DNA of 40,273 bases, from the IMG/VR virus record IMGVR_UViG_3300015158_000017, positions 1-40,273 of that record, one strand, 5' to 3'. The stretch is from a virus. Below, piece by piece: positions 1 through 5,811 of this stretch. The notes beneath the pieces are model-generated. The model worked only from the letters and a program-made list of their open reading frames with translations. It was not told where the DNA came from and searched no databases. The number at the start of each line of letters is the position of its first letter. The first letter of the stretch is position 1. Both the position numbers and the translations under genes were made by a program.

Positions 1-870
1 ATGGATGGAATTCGGAGCGAGGTGTGGAGCGCATGGGTTCCCCGGTTCATTGCCCAACGCTACGGCGCGGGCGGGCTCGGTTCCACCCGGGAACGATACG
101 ACACGGCCTGGCGGAATCTTTCCGCCTACCTCCAGGCCGAGGAGATCGCTGTCCCCCGCCAGCTCGGCCGGCAACAGGTAAGAGATTACGTGGCCTGGAG
201 AAAAGTAGCGAGAGCCGAACTGGGCGTTCACAAAGCCGCAAAAAATACCGCACTGCTCGAAATAAAGCTCCTCGGTACGATCCTGGACGAGGCAGTCGAG
301 AGCGGCTTTTGCACCGCGAATCCGTGCCGCAAGCTCGGGATCAAGCGCGACAAGGCGAAGGCGAAGCCGAAAATCGAGATCGCGGAACACCGCCTGATTA
401 CGCGCTCCCTGAAGCGCGAACCCGAATGGATGCGCGTTTCTTACAAGATCGCCTGGGAGCAAGGCTGCCGGTTTAGCGAGACCTGCCTGCCGCTCGACGA
501 TGTAGATCTGGCCCGCAACGTCATCGGCTTTCGCACGAAAGGTGAGAAAGAAACGATAGCGGAATTTCCGCTGAGCCCGCGGTTGCGCCACCTGATCCGC
601 CGGCTGATGCGCGAGGGGAAAAAACGAACATTCGAGATGCCAGAGTGGCCGGCGAAGAAGTGGTTCTACTTCTTTCGCAAGATCGAGCTGCCGCACCTGT
701 GTTTTCATTCTACGCGCGTCTCCTTTGTAACTCGGTGCTATGAGGCCGGGATTCCACGGGAGCATGTGATGCGGCTAGCAGGGCACTCTTCGCCTTTGGC
801 GCATGAAATTTATCCGCGAGTGAGTTCGACCGGGGAACTTCTCCAGCAGCTTCGCCGCCTGGTTTCGTAA
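1..870 (+). CDS. Tyrosine recombinase / phage integrase
   Basis: Site-specific recombinase expected to integrate and excise the prophage. The 289-aa protein has an N-terminal SAM-like core-binding domain (about residues 5-110) and a C-terminal catalytic domain. The catalytic set is visible: R157 (GCRFSE), K180 (RTKGEKE), H236 and R239 (HSTR), H262 (AGHSS) and the nucleophile Y271 (EIYPRVS). The ORF begins at the first base of the window, so an upstream in-frame extension cannot be excluded, although the length is already sufficient for a compact integrase. It is the only plus-strand gene at this end and converges with the minus-strand operon. Its last 161 bp overlap the 3' part of the HTH gene at 710-1102. 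No attachment-site repeat was recognised. Confidence 0.93.
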   Translation: MDGIRSEVWSAWVPRFIAQRYGAGGLGSTRERYDTAWRNLSAYLQAEEIAVPRQLGRQQVRDYVAWRKVARAELGVHKAAKNTALLEIKLLGTILDEAVESGFCTANPCRKLGIKRDKAKAKPKIEIAEHRLITRSLKREPEWMRVSYKIAWEQGCRFSETCLPLDDVDLARNVIGFRTKGEKETIAEFPLSPRLRHLIRRLMREGKKRTFEMPEWPAKKWFYFFRKIELPHLCFHSTRVSFVTRCYEAGIPREHVMRLAGHSSPLAHEIYPRVSSTGELLQQLRRLVS

Positions 871-1102
871 TAGGGCCAATAGGACTGATAGGACGAATGG
901 AAGCGAGGCTGTGCTCGTGGCGGTCCTGACGGGCGGCGAGGATGCGGCGAAAATCGGTGTAGAAGATTTTACCGCGCTCCAGGGGGAGAAGCATGGCCTT
1001 GAGAGTGCCGCGATCGTAACTGGTGAGCAAGGCTAATTCGGTGAGGTTAAGAGCCTCGTCGTGTCTCATTTTTGCGCGCACTTTGGACAGGCGGCTGCTC
1101 AT
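710..1102 (-). CDS. Small putative helix-turn-helix protein (excisionase-like candidate)
   Basis: 130-aa ORF, last gene of the RHH/ACP operon; its ATG overlaps the TGA of the GNAT gene (ATGA). The N-terminal 45 residues (LNLTELALLTSYDRGTLKAM followed by RGKIFYTDFRRIL) have the spacing of a MerR/AlpA-type winged helix as in phage excisionases. Position beside the integrase supports a recombination directionality role, but this is inference. The C-terminal half is low-complexity: it is encoded by a degenerate repeat (IRPISPIGPI) and then by the antisense of the integrase 3' end, so the original stop may have been lost and only residues 1-70 may be functional. Confidence 0.55.
   Translation of the reverse strand: MSSRLSKVRAKMRHDEALNLTELALLTSYDRGTLKAMLLPLERGKIFYTDFRRILAARQDRHEHSLASIRPISPIGPITKPGGEAAGEVPRSNSLADKFHAPKAKSALLAASHAPVESRPHSTELQRRRA
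880..902. repeat. Degenerate short tandem repeat, family D
   Basis: A run built on CCAATAGGACTGATAGGACG lies just after the integrase stop and is read by the opposite-strand HTH gene as IRPISPIGPI. A related piece (CCAATGCGACCAATAGGACG) occurs at about 2277-2296 in the membrane-protein gene. It is one of several unrelated degenerate repeat families scattered through the window. Confidence 0.5.
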
Positions 1103-1515
1103 GATTTTTCGTCCGCAGATTTCGCCGATTCGCGCAGAGTTTTTGTGACGATAAACGAACCGTCGTCGTATTCGTAGGCGAAGGTGAACCCCAGCTTTTT
1201 GTAGAACTGCGCGCCCGAGTAATTATCGGCGGCCAGGGACAACCCGAGCGTTTCGCAACCGAGCGAACGCGAAAGCTCGATAGCTTCTTGAACTAGCTCG
1301 CGGCCAACGCCCTGCATCCTGAAGCCGCGGTGAACAAAAAGCATCCGAATGCACGCTGATCTTCGAGGCTCAATTTTACGCGCATGACCTGCCTGAAAGG
1401 TCAGCAGCTCTACGCTCCCGATAACAGCCCGACCACTGTCAAGGTCATCGCCAAAGGCACATAAGAGCGTTGTGCGCTGTCCGTCTACTTCTTGATCGAG
1501 ACGCGCGATCTTCAT
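1099..1515 (-). CDS. GNAT-family N-acetyltransferase
   Basis: 138-aa protein from ATG at 1515 (MKIARLDQEVDG). The GNAT fold is indicated by the acetyl-CoA pyrophosphate-binding motif R-x-x-G-x-G (FRMQGVGRELVQEAIELS), the preceding beta strand (CIRMLFVHRGFR) and motif B (NYSGAQFYKKLGF). The start is chosen because the upstream 43-aa gene ends in TGA overlapping this ATG (ATGA), and the downstream HTH gene starts the same way. Known family members acetylate small molecules, peptides or proteins; the substrate here is unknown. A phosphopantetheinyl ACP in the same operon raises the possibility that the acyl donor is acyl-ACP rather than acetyl-CoA, but nothing in the sequence proves it. A longer in-frame reading back to 1605 only repeats the antisense of the upstream small gene. 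Confidence 0.85.
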   Translation of the reverse strand: MKIARLDQEVDGQRTTLLCAFGDDLDSGRAVIGSVELLTFQAGHARKIEPRRSACIRMLFVHRGFRMQGVGRELVQEAIELSRSLGCETLGLSLAADNYSGAQFYKKLGFTFAYEYDDGSFIVTKTLRESAKSADEKS

Positions 1516-1643
1516 CTGAGTAACCAGCGGAGAAGCGTTTCGACCAGGACAACGACGGCGGGCGAGATAAGGGCCGGCCGCCAGCAATCGGTGCAGAGAA
1601 AGCAACGCGGCTTCGGAAAGCCGCAGTTGATGCAGTGCTTCAT
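1512..1643 (-). CDS. 43-aa CxxC / transmembrane microprotein
   Basis: Too short to be noticed by length alone, but placed exactly between neighbours: its ATG overlaps the TGA of the 147-aa gene and its TGA overlaps the ATG of the GNAT gene. It begins MKHCINCGFPKPRCFLCTDC, giving two cysteine pairs (C4/C7 and C14/C17, plus C20), and continues with a hydrophobic stretch (PALISPAVVVLVETLLRWLL) that could span the membrane. This gives a zinc-ribbon-like head on a membrane anchor. No family is recognised. The double overlap and the ordered cysteines are the evidence that it is translated. Confidence 0.65.
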   Translation of the reverse strand: MKHCINCGFPKPRCFLCTDCWRPALISPAVVVLVETLLRWLLR

Positions 1644-2083
1644 TTGCGGGCCCTCGACAGTTCGCTGCGCTTTATGCGGACGATCCTAGCGGGACCGGTG
1701 CGGAGTTTGCCGCACGGAGCTTTGGCGCCGTACTCTCCCGGTTCGATCACGATCCAGTCTGTGCCGGCGATCGAGAGGATGGTGAATTGCGCCGGCTTCC
1801 GAAGGCGAAGAAGGATGGCGCGGGGGACCGCGCGGGGCACGAAAGCTTTAACGGGACGGCCAGCTTCAACTTGATATATGGCCTTGGTAGCTTGCGGAAC
1901 GGGAACCAGCCGCCAGGGTCTTCGCCAAAGCTGCACGTTCAACGCGAGAACCACGAGTTTTTGCCGGCGGATGGAGCGGCGAAGCTGACGATGGCGGATC
2001 TCGCAGAAACGCGCGGCCATTCGCAGGCCCCCGTATTGCCGATGGACTTCGTAGAGATGGCCGGACTTCGCGAGGGTGCTCAC
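1640..2083 (-). CDS. Hypothetical basic protein, 147 aa
   Basis: Not recognised. Strongly basic, rich in Arg/Leu in the first half (RQLRRSIRRQKLVVLALNVQ) and ending in a more beta-rich part (AQFTILSIAGTDWIVIEPGE). No signal peptide or clear membrane span. The start ATG overlaps the TGA of the upstream membrane-protein gene and the stop overlaps the start of the 43-aa microprotein, so it is translated as part of the same coupled operon. Confidence 0.6.
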   Translation of the reverse strand: MSTLAKSGHLYEVHRQYGGLRMAARFCEIRHRQLRRSIRRQKLVVLALNVQLWRRPWRLVPVPQATKAIYQVEAGRPVKAFVPRAVPRAILLRLRKPAQFTILSIAGTDWIVIEPGEYGAKAPCGKLRTGPARIVRIKRSELSRARK

Positions 2084-2340
2084 AGTTTCTCCTTCGCGAT
2101 CGCTGCTTGGTCCGAGCCGGACTGGCGGTTTTCCTCGATGATTTCGCGCTCGAGCTGGGCGCGGAGGATCTGGCCGCGGGTGAAGAGTTCACCGTCGTGG
2201 AGGCCGATCTTATAGAGTTGCTGGCCGCGAGCGCTGGCGCGCTCTGCCTCGGCGATGGCAAGGCAAAGCGATACGGCCAATGCGACCAATAGGACGGATT
2301 GCAACGCGAACATGACGAGGAGAAGCGGGCGCGTTTTCAT
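2080..2340 (-). CDS. Small single-span membrane protein, 86 aa
   Basis: N-terminal transmembrane or signal-anchor segment (LLLVMFALQSVLLVALAVSL, about residues 6-26) followed by an amphipathic, charged helical tail (ILRAQLEREIIEENRQ). Topology suggests a type II membrane protein with a cytoplasmic N-terminus. No family recognised. It starts 3 nt after the stop of the preceding gene and its TGA overlaps the next ATG. Confidence 0.6.
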   Translation of the reverse strand: MKTRPLLLVMFALQSVLLVALAVSLCLAIAEAERASARGQQLYKIGLHDGELFTRGQILRAQLEREIIEENRQSGSDQAAIAKEKL

Positions 2341-2343
2341 TCG

Positions 2344-2619
2344 TTAGACTCCGCCTTCGCGGACTGCGGCGTGACCGAGACCGGTGAGACACATTTTCAA
2401 TTCGTCGATGCGCGATTGGAGGCGATCGATCTCAGCAAGGGCGAGGTCGTAATGGTGCTGAGAGAGGCGATCGGAAAAGGATGAAGGATAAGGGATAAAG
2501 GATGAAGGCGCGGGAACAGGGAACGGTAGTTCGATAGCCGGCCCGACGACGGCGCGCGGCGAGAACGGCGCGGTTTCGAATTCGTTGGTGGAGGGAACAT
2601 CGTGAGAAGAAATCCTCAT
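2344..2619 (-). CDS. Hypothetical protein with C-terminal coiled coil, 91 aa
   Basis: The start at 2619 (MRISSHDVPS) is chosen because this ATG overlaps the TGA of the ACP gene. The N-terminal half is proline-rich and includes a repeat-encoded stretch (SSFIPYPSSF, repeat family C at about 2479-2512). The C-terminal part (LALAEIDRLQSRIDELKM) is a short coiled coil. Function not recognised. Confidence 0.5.
   Translation of the reverse strand: MRISSHDVPSTNEFETAPFSPRAVVGPAIELPFPVPAPSSFIPYPSSFSDRLSQHHYDLALAEIDRLQSRIDELKMCLTGLGHAAVREGGV
2479..2512. repeat. Degenerate short tandem repeat, family C
   Basis: A run of imperfect 7-8-nt units (AAGGATGAAGGATAAGGGAT and continuation) inside the 91-aa gene; on the coding strand it encodes SSFIPYPSSF. 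It adds a low-complexity linker without breaking the frame. Confidence 0.5.
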
Positions 2620-2891
2620 TGGTCGCGCCCTTCGGTTCGATCTGCGACGTAGCGGATAACGTCGCCGACTGTGGCCCACTTCTCGTAGGTTTCCGCGGGG
2701 ATGTCGGGATCGAGAGTAAATTTTTCTTCGAGGGTCATGGAAAGCTCCACACGGTCGAGGGAATCGACGCCGAGAGAGGCGAGCGCAATATCATCGGCGT
2801 AAATCTGTTTCAGCATCTGATCGCCAGGGGGCATGGCGTCGCAGAGTTGCCAGGCGATCACGCGGCGGATTTCTTCGGGCGCGGCGTTCAC
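2616..2891 (-). CDS. Acyl carrier protein
   Basis: 91-aa ACP. The 4'-phosphopantetheine attachment motif is clear: LGVDSLDRVELSMTLEEKF, with the modified serine at S44 in the canonical D-S-L followed by helix II. Helix I (EEIRRVIAWQLCDAM) and the C-terminal helix (YEKWATVGDVIRYVADRT) match the four-helix ACP fold in length and order. It begins with GTG at 2891, overlapping the TGA of the RHH gene (GTGA), so the two are translationally coupled. ACPs carry acyl chains for fatty-acid, lipid A or polyketide synthesis or for acyl transfer to proteins. No ketosynthase or ligase lies nearby, so it probably works with host enzymes or with the GNAT three genes on. A holo-ACP synthase must come from the host. 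Confidence 0.9.
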   Translation of the reverse strand: MNAAPEEIRRVIAWQLCDAMPPGDQMLKQIYADDIALASLGVDSLDRVELSMTLEEKFTLDPDIPAETYEKWATVGDVIRYVADRTEGRDQ

Positions 2892-3142
2892 GCGGCGGCC
2901 TCCTGGAGCTTCGGGGCACTCCGGCGAGGGCCGGAGCCGTTCATTTTGAGGATGACGGACTCGGGAAGTTTCACGCCCTGGCGCCGGAGATAGCCGATCC
3001 AAAGATTCTCGGTGAGCTCGGAGACGTTGCGGCGACCTTTTCGCTTGTTGCCGGTGACGAAGGTCTTGACGGCGGTGGCGAGATCTCCATCCACGGAGAG
3101 GTTGCACGGCACTTTCGCGGCGTCCTTAGCTTCGCTCATCAT
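2888..3142 (-). CDS. Ribbon-helix-helix-like regulator A
   Basis: 84-aa protein with the arrangement of a CopG/MetJ-type DNA-binding protein: a beta strand (AKVPCNLSVDGDLATAVKTF) followed by two helices (NVSELTENLWIGYLRRQGV). It is clearly paralogous to the divergent plus-strand protein at 3249-3461: AKVP-NLSVD, VSE-TE-L and LR-RGV/LRRQGV are shared. First gene of the ATGA-coupled operon. Two Met codons (3142 and 3139) are possible starts. RHH proteins bind palindromic operators as dimers and usually regulate their own promoter, and the dyad at 3163-3237 is the obvious site. I infer it is one half of the lysogeny/early switch. Confidence 0.75.
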   Translation of the reverse strand: MMSEAKDAAKVPCNLSVDGDLATAVKTFVTGNKRKGRRNVSELTENLWIGYLRRQGVKLPESVILKMNGSGPRRSAPKLQEAAA

Positions 3143-3162
3143 TACCCGTGATTTTTATGCGC

Positions 3163-3237
3163 TTATGCGCATGCGCGCAAGACAGAATTTCGTGGAAAGC
3201 GATTTTTGTTTACTTTCCCTTGCGTATATGCGCATAA
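3163..3237. promoter_or_regulatory. Divergent operator: inverted-repeat pair between the two RHH genes
   Basis: Two 19-bp arms, TTATGCGCATGCGCGCAAG (3163-3181) and CTTGCGTATATGCGCATAA (3219-3237), are inverted copies matching at 16 of 19 positions and centred near 3200. Each contains the self-complementary core ATGCGCAT (3165-3172 and 3228-3235), and a third partial copy (TATGCGC) lies at 3156-3162. The arms cover the likely -10 regions on both sides, as expected for an RHH repressor dimer array controlling both genes. Confidence 0.75.
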
Positions 3238-3238
3238 T
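3209..3238 (+). promoter_or_regulatory. Predicted promoter for the plus-strand RHH gene
   Basis: TTTACT (3209-3214) and CATAAT (3233-3238) are separated by 18 bp. The -10 element lies in the right operator arm. Initiation about 7 nt further would leave a very short or no leader before the ATG at 3249, and no Shine-Dalgarno sequence is present. On the other strand a comparable CATAAA lies in the left arm, but its -35 is less clear. Confidence 0.5.
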
Positions 3239-3248
3239 GCCCCTCCAA

Positions 3249-3461
3249 ATGAGCGCGAAAGTGCCGTTCAATCTGAGCGTAGATGCCGAGCTGAAACGGC
3301 AAATGAAGGTTCACTGTGCTGGGACCGATAAGGACGTGTCCGAGGTGACAGAACAGCTCTACGCAGATTTTCTGCGCTCACGGGGTGTCCGGGTCGAGGA
3401 ATTGCCAGACGGCGGATACCGGATAACGAAGAAGGCCGCGCCCAAGAGCAGCGCGGCCTGA
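3249..3461 (+). CDS. Ribbon-helix-helix-like regulator B (divergent paralogue)
   Basis: 70-aa protein from ATG 3249 (MSAKVPFNLSVDAELKRQMK), with the RHH order of strand, helix (AELKRQMKVHCAG) and helix (DVSEVTEQLYADFLRSRGV) and a short basic tail. The start is chosen because the paralogy with regulator A begins here; the in-frame ATG at 3237 would add four residues that have no counterpart. Divergent from A across a shared operator and convergent with the late gene ending at 3485. A pair of related regulators facing away from one operator resembles the CI/Cro layout, but with an RHH fold. Confidence 0.75.
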   Translation: MSAKVPFNLSVDAELKRQMKVHCAGTDKDVSEVTEQLYADFLRSRGVRVEELPDGGYRITKKAAPKSSAA

Positions 3462-3484
3462 ATCAACGGTAAAATACGCTATCT

Positions 3485-4045
3485 CTACACGGGGCGAAGA
3501 TGAGGCTCCGTGCCGCCACGCAGACGGTTCACTTCGTTTTCGAGGTAATCGATCACGGTGACGAAGGCTTCGCCGACAGCGGCATTCGGCGCGTTTGCCG
3601 CGACCGCTTCCAGGTGTTTCTTTGCTCCCTCGGCACGGCGCAATTCTTCGCGCTGCGCTCGAGCACCCTCAATTAAGGCGAGCGGTTCGGCTGGCCACTG
3701 GAATTGCGGCGCCATGAGCTCGTAAACGCGCTGCAACAATGGCAGCGGAAAAACGCGAATCATGCCGAGCTGTGGCTGGATCGTGGTGAGATACGAGAGC
3801 TGCATAGCCTCGGCGACGCGACCCACCTTGTCGCCGAAACGCGTCAGGTCGTCGATATGCCAGGGATGCGGGATCCTGCGCAGGAACCCGGGCACGGTGA
3901 CGTGTTCCACGGTTTCGCCAGCGGCGGTAAGCTGGTCGAAGTCATTAATGTCGATGCCGGCCGAGGGATTCACCGCCCCACGGCCGCGCGTGATTGGTCT
4001 TGTATTTTTTCTCATGCCTCGATGCTGGCACAAGGGGTGGGACAT
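3485..4045 (-). CDS. Hypothetical late protein
   Basis: Not recognised. The start at 4045 (MSHPLCQHRGMRKN) is preferred because AGGA lies 6 nt upstream; the internal Met at 4015 (MRKNTRPITRGRG) is an alternative. The protein has an N-terminal basic stretch, a central region rich in hydrophobic and aromatic residues (LTTIQPQLGMIRVFPLPLLQ) and a charged helical C-terminus (GARAQREELRRAEGAKKHLE). It is the last gene of the minus-strand late region and converges with RHH gene B. Confidence 0.55.
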   Translation of the reverse strand: MSHPLCQHRGMRKNTRPITRGRGAVNPSAGIDINDFDQLTAAGETVEHVTVPGFLRRIPHPWHIDDLTRFGDKVGRVAEAMQLSYLTTIQPQLGMIRVFPLPLLQRVYELMAPQFQWPAEPLALIEGARAQREELRRAEGAKKHLEAVAANAPNAAVGEAFVTVIDYLENEVNRLRGGTEPHLRPV

Positions 4046-4067
4046 CCGTTGTCCTATGGACGAAGAA

Positions 4068-4097
4068 AGTGGCGAGTGACAAGTGAGGAGTGACGAG
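4068..4097. repeat. Degenerate repeat family A, copy 1
   Basis: Imperfect heptamer-based run (GGCGAGTGACAAGTGAGGAG and continuation) between the divergent genes at 4045 and 4113. Other copies lie at 6203-6236, 16672-16703 and 19804-19826. Confidence 0.6.
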
Positions 4098-4112
4098 TTT
4101 AAGATCGCGGCC

Positions 4113-4490
4113 ATGAAAAAAATCCTTCTCCTCATCGCCCTGTGCGGCTCCCTCAGCCTACCGGCTGTCGCCGGCGGGAATTTCTTTTCTTACGTGGTTA
4201 AGCCGGGCGACCCGGCACTCCGCATCGCGGTGCAAAATAAGCGCGCCATCAGGCTCCTCACGCTCGCAGCCGAGGGGCCACAAGATTGCGCGCAAATCCA
4301 AGGCCAGTTCTCGTGCACTACTCCGGTGATCAAAGCGCAGATCGCGGGGCAACCCGCAGCAGTCACTATCGTTCAAGGAACTTCGTTACCAGTCGGACAG
4401 GATTTTTACGTCGCCGGGCCCGCCTACTTGACGGTGACAACGAACGCGACGCAGACTTTATTTCTGACGGTATTTCAGGAGTCGAATTAA
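4113..4490 (+). CDS. Small secreted protein
   Basis: 125-aa protein with a textbook Sec signal peptide (MKKILLLIALCGSLSLPAVA, cleavage likely after AVA). The mature part is beta-rich with two cysteines (QDCAQIQGQFSC) that could form a disulfide. Start at 4113 is chosen because the signal peptide begins there. Together with the next gene it is a two-gene plus-strand island inside the minus-strand late region, the usual form of a moron or late-acquired cassette. The function is not recognised; its size and style resemble the exported protein at 20292-20684. Confidence 0.7.
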   Translation: MKKILLLIALCGSLSLPAVAGGNFFSYVVKPGDPALRIAVQNKRAIRLLTLAAEGPQDCAQIQGQFSCTTPVIKAQIAGQPAAVTIVQGTSLPVGQDFYVAGPAYLTVTTNATQTLFLTVFQESN

Positions 4491-4502
4491 GCGACAATCG
4501 AA

Positions 4503-4766
4503 ATGCTGCCGCTATGGATTCTGGTGGGGCTGGTGTTTTTTGCCGGGCTAAGCCTGGAGCAAAAGCTGGCGCGGGCGAACCGGATCGCGCGGGCGACGCA
4601 TGATCTGATTAAGGAAATGCTGGCTGAGCAACTGAAGGCGAATGATTGGCTGGAGAAGATCGCGGCGCGGACGGGAAGAATTGCACCCCCGCCGGTGCCG
4701 GCGGAAACAAAGAAGAATGCAGGCGACACGCCTGCCGCTACAGGGGCGGAAGTCTACAGGCTCTAG
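4503..4766 (+). CDS. Small membrane protein with coiled-coil tail
   Basis: 87 aa: an N-terminal membrane anchor (LPLWILVGLVFFAGLSL), then a charged amphipathic helix (ARATHDLIKEMLAEQLKAND) and a proline-rich end. It follows the secreted-protein gene by 12 nt on the same strand, and its stop overlaps the end of the chitosanase gene by 4 nt tail-to-tail. It could act with the secreted protein at the inner membrane, or be a lysis accessory such as a spanin or antiholin; no family is recognised. Confidence 0.6.
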   Translation: MLPLWILVGLVFFAGLSLEQKLARANRIARATHDLIKEMLAEQLKANDWLEKIAARTGRIAPPPVPAETKKNAGDTPAATGAEVYRL

Positions 4767-5428
4767 GCAGGCGTGGCGCGGATGAGCTCGAAGGTGACGC
4801 CATTCACTACGGCGGGCACATCGGGCCAGAGTTCATATTTCAGACTGGGGGCATCTACCCCGCCGGTGCGTGGGTTGCCGTTAAGGCCGAGAGCGACGGC
4901 CGCCGCGATGGAAAGTTCGCCGATCTTTGCCAGCGGCCCCATGTCGCCTACGACACAGTCGACGGCGCGGCCGTTGCGCAGGTTCGTTACGCGAGCCTTG
5001 CAGCCTAGCACGACGCCTTTAGCGCGGTTCCGGATGTAGTTCTCGACGACGATAAACGGGATGCTTTCGGAATCGAGATAACGCCGGGGATTATCGCGCG
5101 AAAAATCCGGCCACTGATAGGAGGTTGTGGAGACGAAGAAGCCAGGCGCAGGATCGCCTTGCTGCTGGATAAAGGGTTTGCCGTTACGATCGGTGGAGAT
5201 ACCCCACCAGTTACCGGGATGCCCTGCATTTGCGAGATCGTCGAGGCCTTTGCGGCTCTCCGGATTATAAGCGTGATAGGCGCCATCAGCGTCGATATCG
5301 CCATCAGCGGTGAACTCGACGCGTTTGGTGGGGAAGTATTGATACACTTCGCAATCCCAGCCCTCCGAATTCAGGAGACAGAGAAGGCGCTCGCTGGTTT
5401 CGCCGGGCTGGCGATGAGAGGGTTTCAT
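4763..5428 (-). CDS. GH75 chitosanase-like hydrolase, probable endolysin
   Basis: 221-aa protein matching glycoside hydrolase family 75 in motif order: DGDIDADGAYHAY (42-54), PGFFVSTTSYQWPD (95-108), RRYLDSESIPFIVV (115-128) and VVGDMGPLAKIGELSIAAA (159-177). In GH75 the Asp and Glu of the GD-GP-KIGE-S block are catalytic; here they are D162 and E171. GH75 enzymes cleave beta-1,4-linked chitosan. In a phage lysis region the natural role is attack on a de-N-acetylated glycan such as modified peptidoglycan. No signal peptide, so release would depend on a holin. The start at 5428 (MKPSHRQPGE) is the first Met after the upstream gene's stop. Confidence 0.85.
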   Translation of the reverse strand: MKPSHRQPGETSERLLCLLNSEGWDCEVYQYFPTKRVEFTADGDIDADGAYHAYNPESRKGLDDLANAGHPGNWWGISTDRNGKPFIQQQGDPAPGFFVSTTSYQWPDFSRDNPRRYLDSESIPFIVVENYIRNRAKGVVLGCKARVTNLRNGRAVDCVVGDMGPLAKIGELSIAAAVALGLNGNPRTGGVDAPSLKYELWPDVPAVVNGVTFELIRATPA

Positions 5429-5495
5429 GGCAGATGATTCTGAAAAAAGTCGAGCAGACGTTTTGCTCAGTCTGCCAGTGAGCGATTTACCGAAA

Positions 5496-5789
5496 TTATG
5501 CCTGAGCGGCGGGGGTGTTCGCAGCCACTGCTGCCGCCAACGCATCGGCGGAAGATTTCAGGCTGGAACGAAGGGCTTCAAGTTTCGCTGGATCGGTGCC
5601 GGCAGCGGCAAGCTGGTCGTGGAGGCCCTGGATAAGGGTCATGGCGGAGGCTTCGACCGCAGTCTGAGCCGCCACCTGTTCTTCGAGTTCTTTCATGCGA
5701 GTTATGATTTCTTTAGCTGTTCGTCTTATGAGGAAGTAGGTGAGCGCGAACAGACCCACCATGAAAACGGCAAGAACGACGTTGGACAC
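5496..5789 (-). CDS. Single-span membrane protein with coiled coil (possible inner-membrane spanin)
   Basis: 97 aa: N-terminal transmembrane helix (VVLAVFMVGLFALTYFLI) followed by a long helical region (AKEIITRMKELEEQVAAQ) and an Ala-rich tail. This N-in topology with a periplasmic coiled coil fits an i-spanin, and the upstream gene encodes a lipoprotein that could be its partner. Assignment rests on topology and position only. Confidence 0.65.
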   Translation of the reverse strand: MSNVVLAVFMVGLFALTYFLIRRTAKEIITRMKELEEQVAAQTAVEASAMTLIQGLHDQLAAAGTDPAKLEALRSSLKSSADALAAAVAANTPAAQA

Positions 5790-5811
5790 GAGCGAAAGGA
5801 GGCGAAGGGTT

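Noticed and set aside
1-900. attL/attR core repeats at the window ends
   Set aside because: No shared sequence of useful length was found between the first and last few hundred bases, and the host junctions are outside the window.
1515-1605. Longer start for the GNAT at 1605
   Set aside because: It would absorb the 43-aa microprotein frame in another reading; the ATG at 1515 overlaps the preceding stop and begins the conserved fold.
3012-3248. Upstream extension of RHH gene B
   Set aside because: It reads through the antisense of RHH gene A and the operator; paralogy begins only at 3249.
5428-5495. GCAGAC/GTCTGC inverted repeat before the chitosanase as a terminator
   Set aside because: Only 6 bp per arm and no U-tract on either strand.
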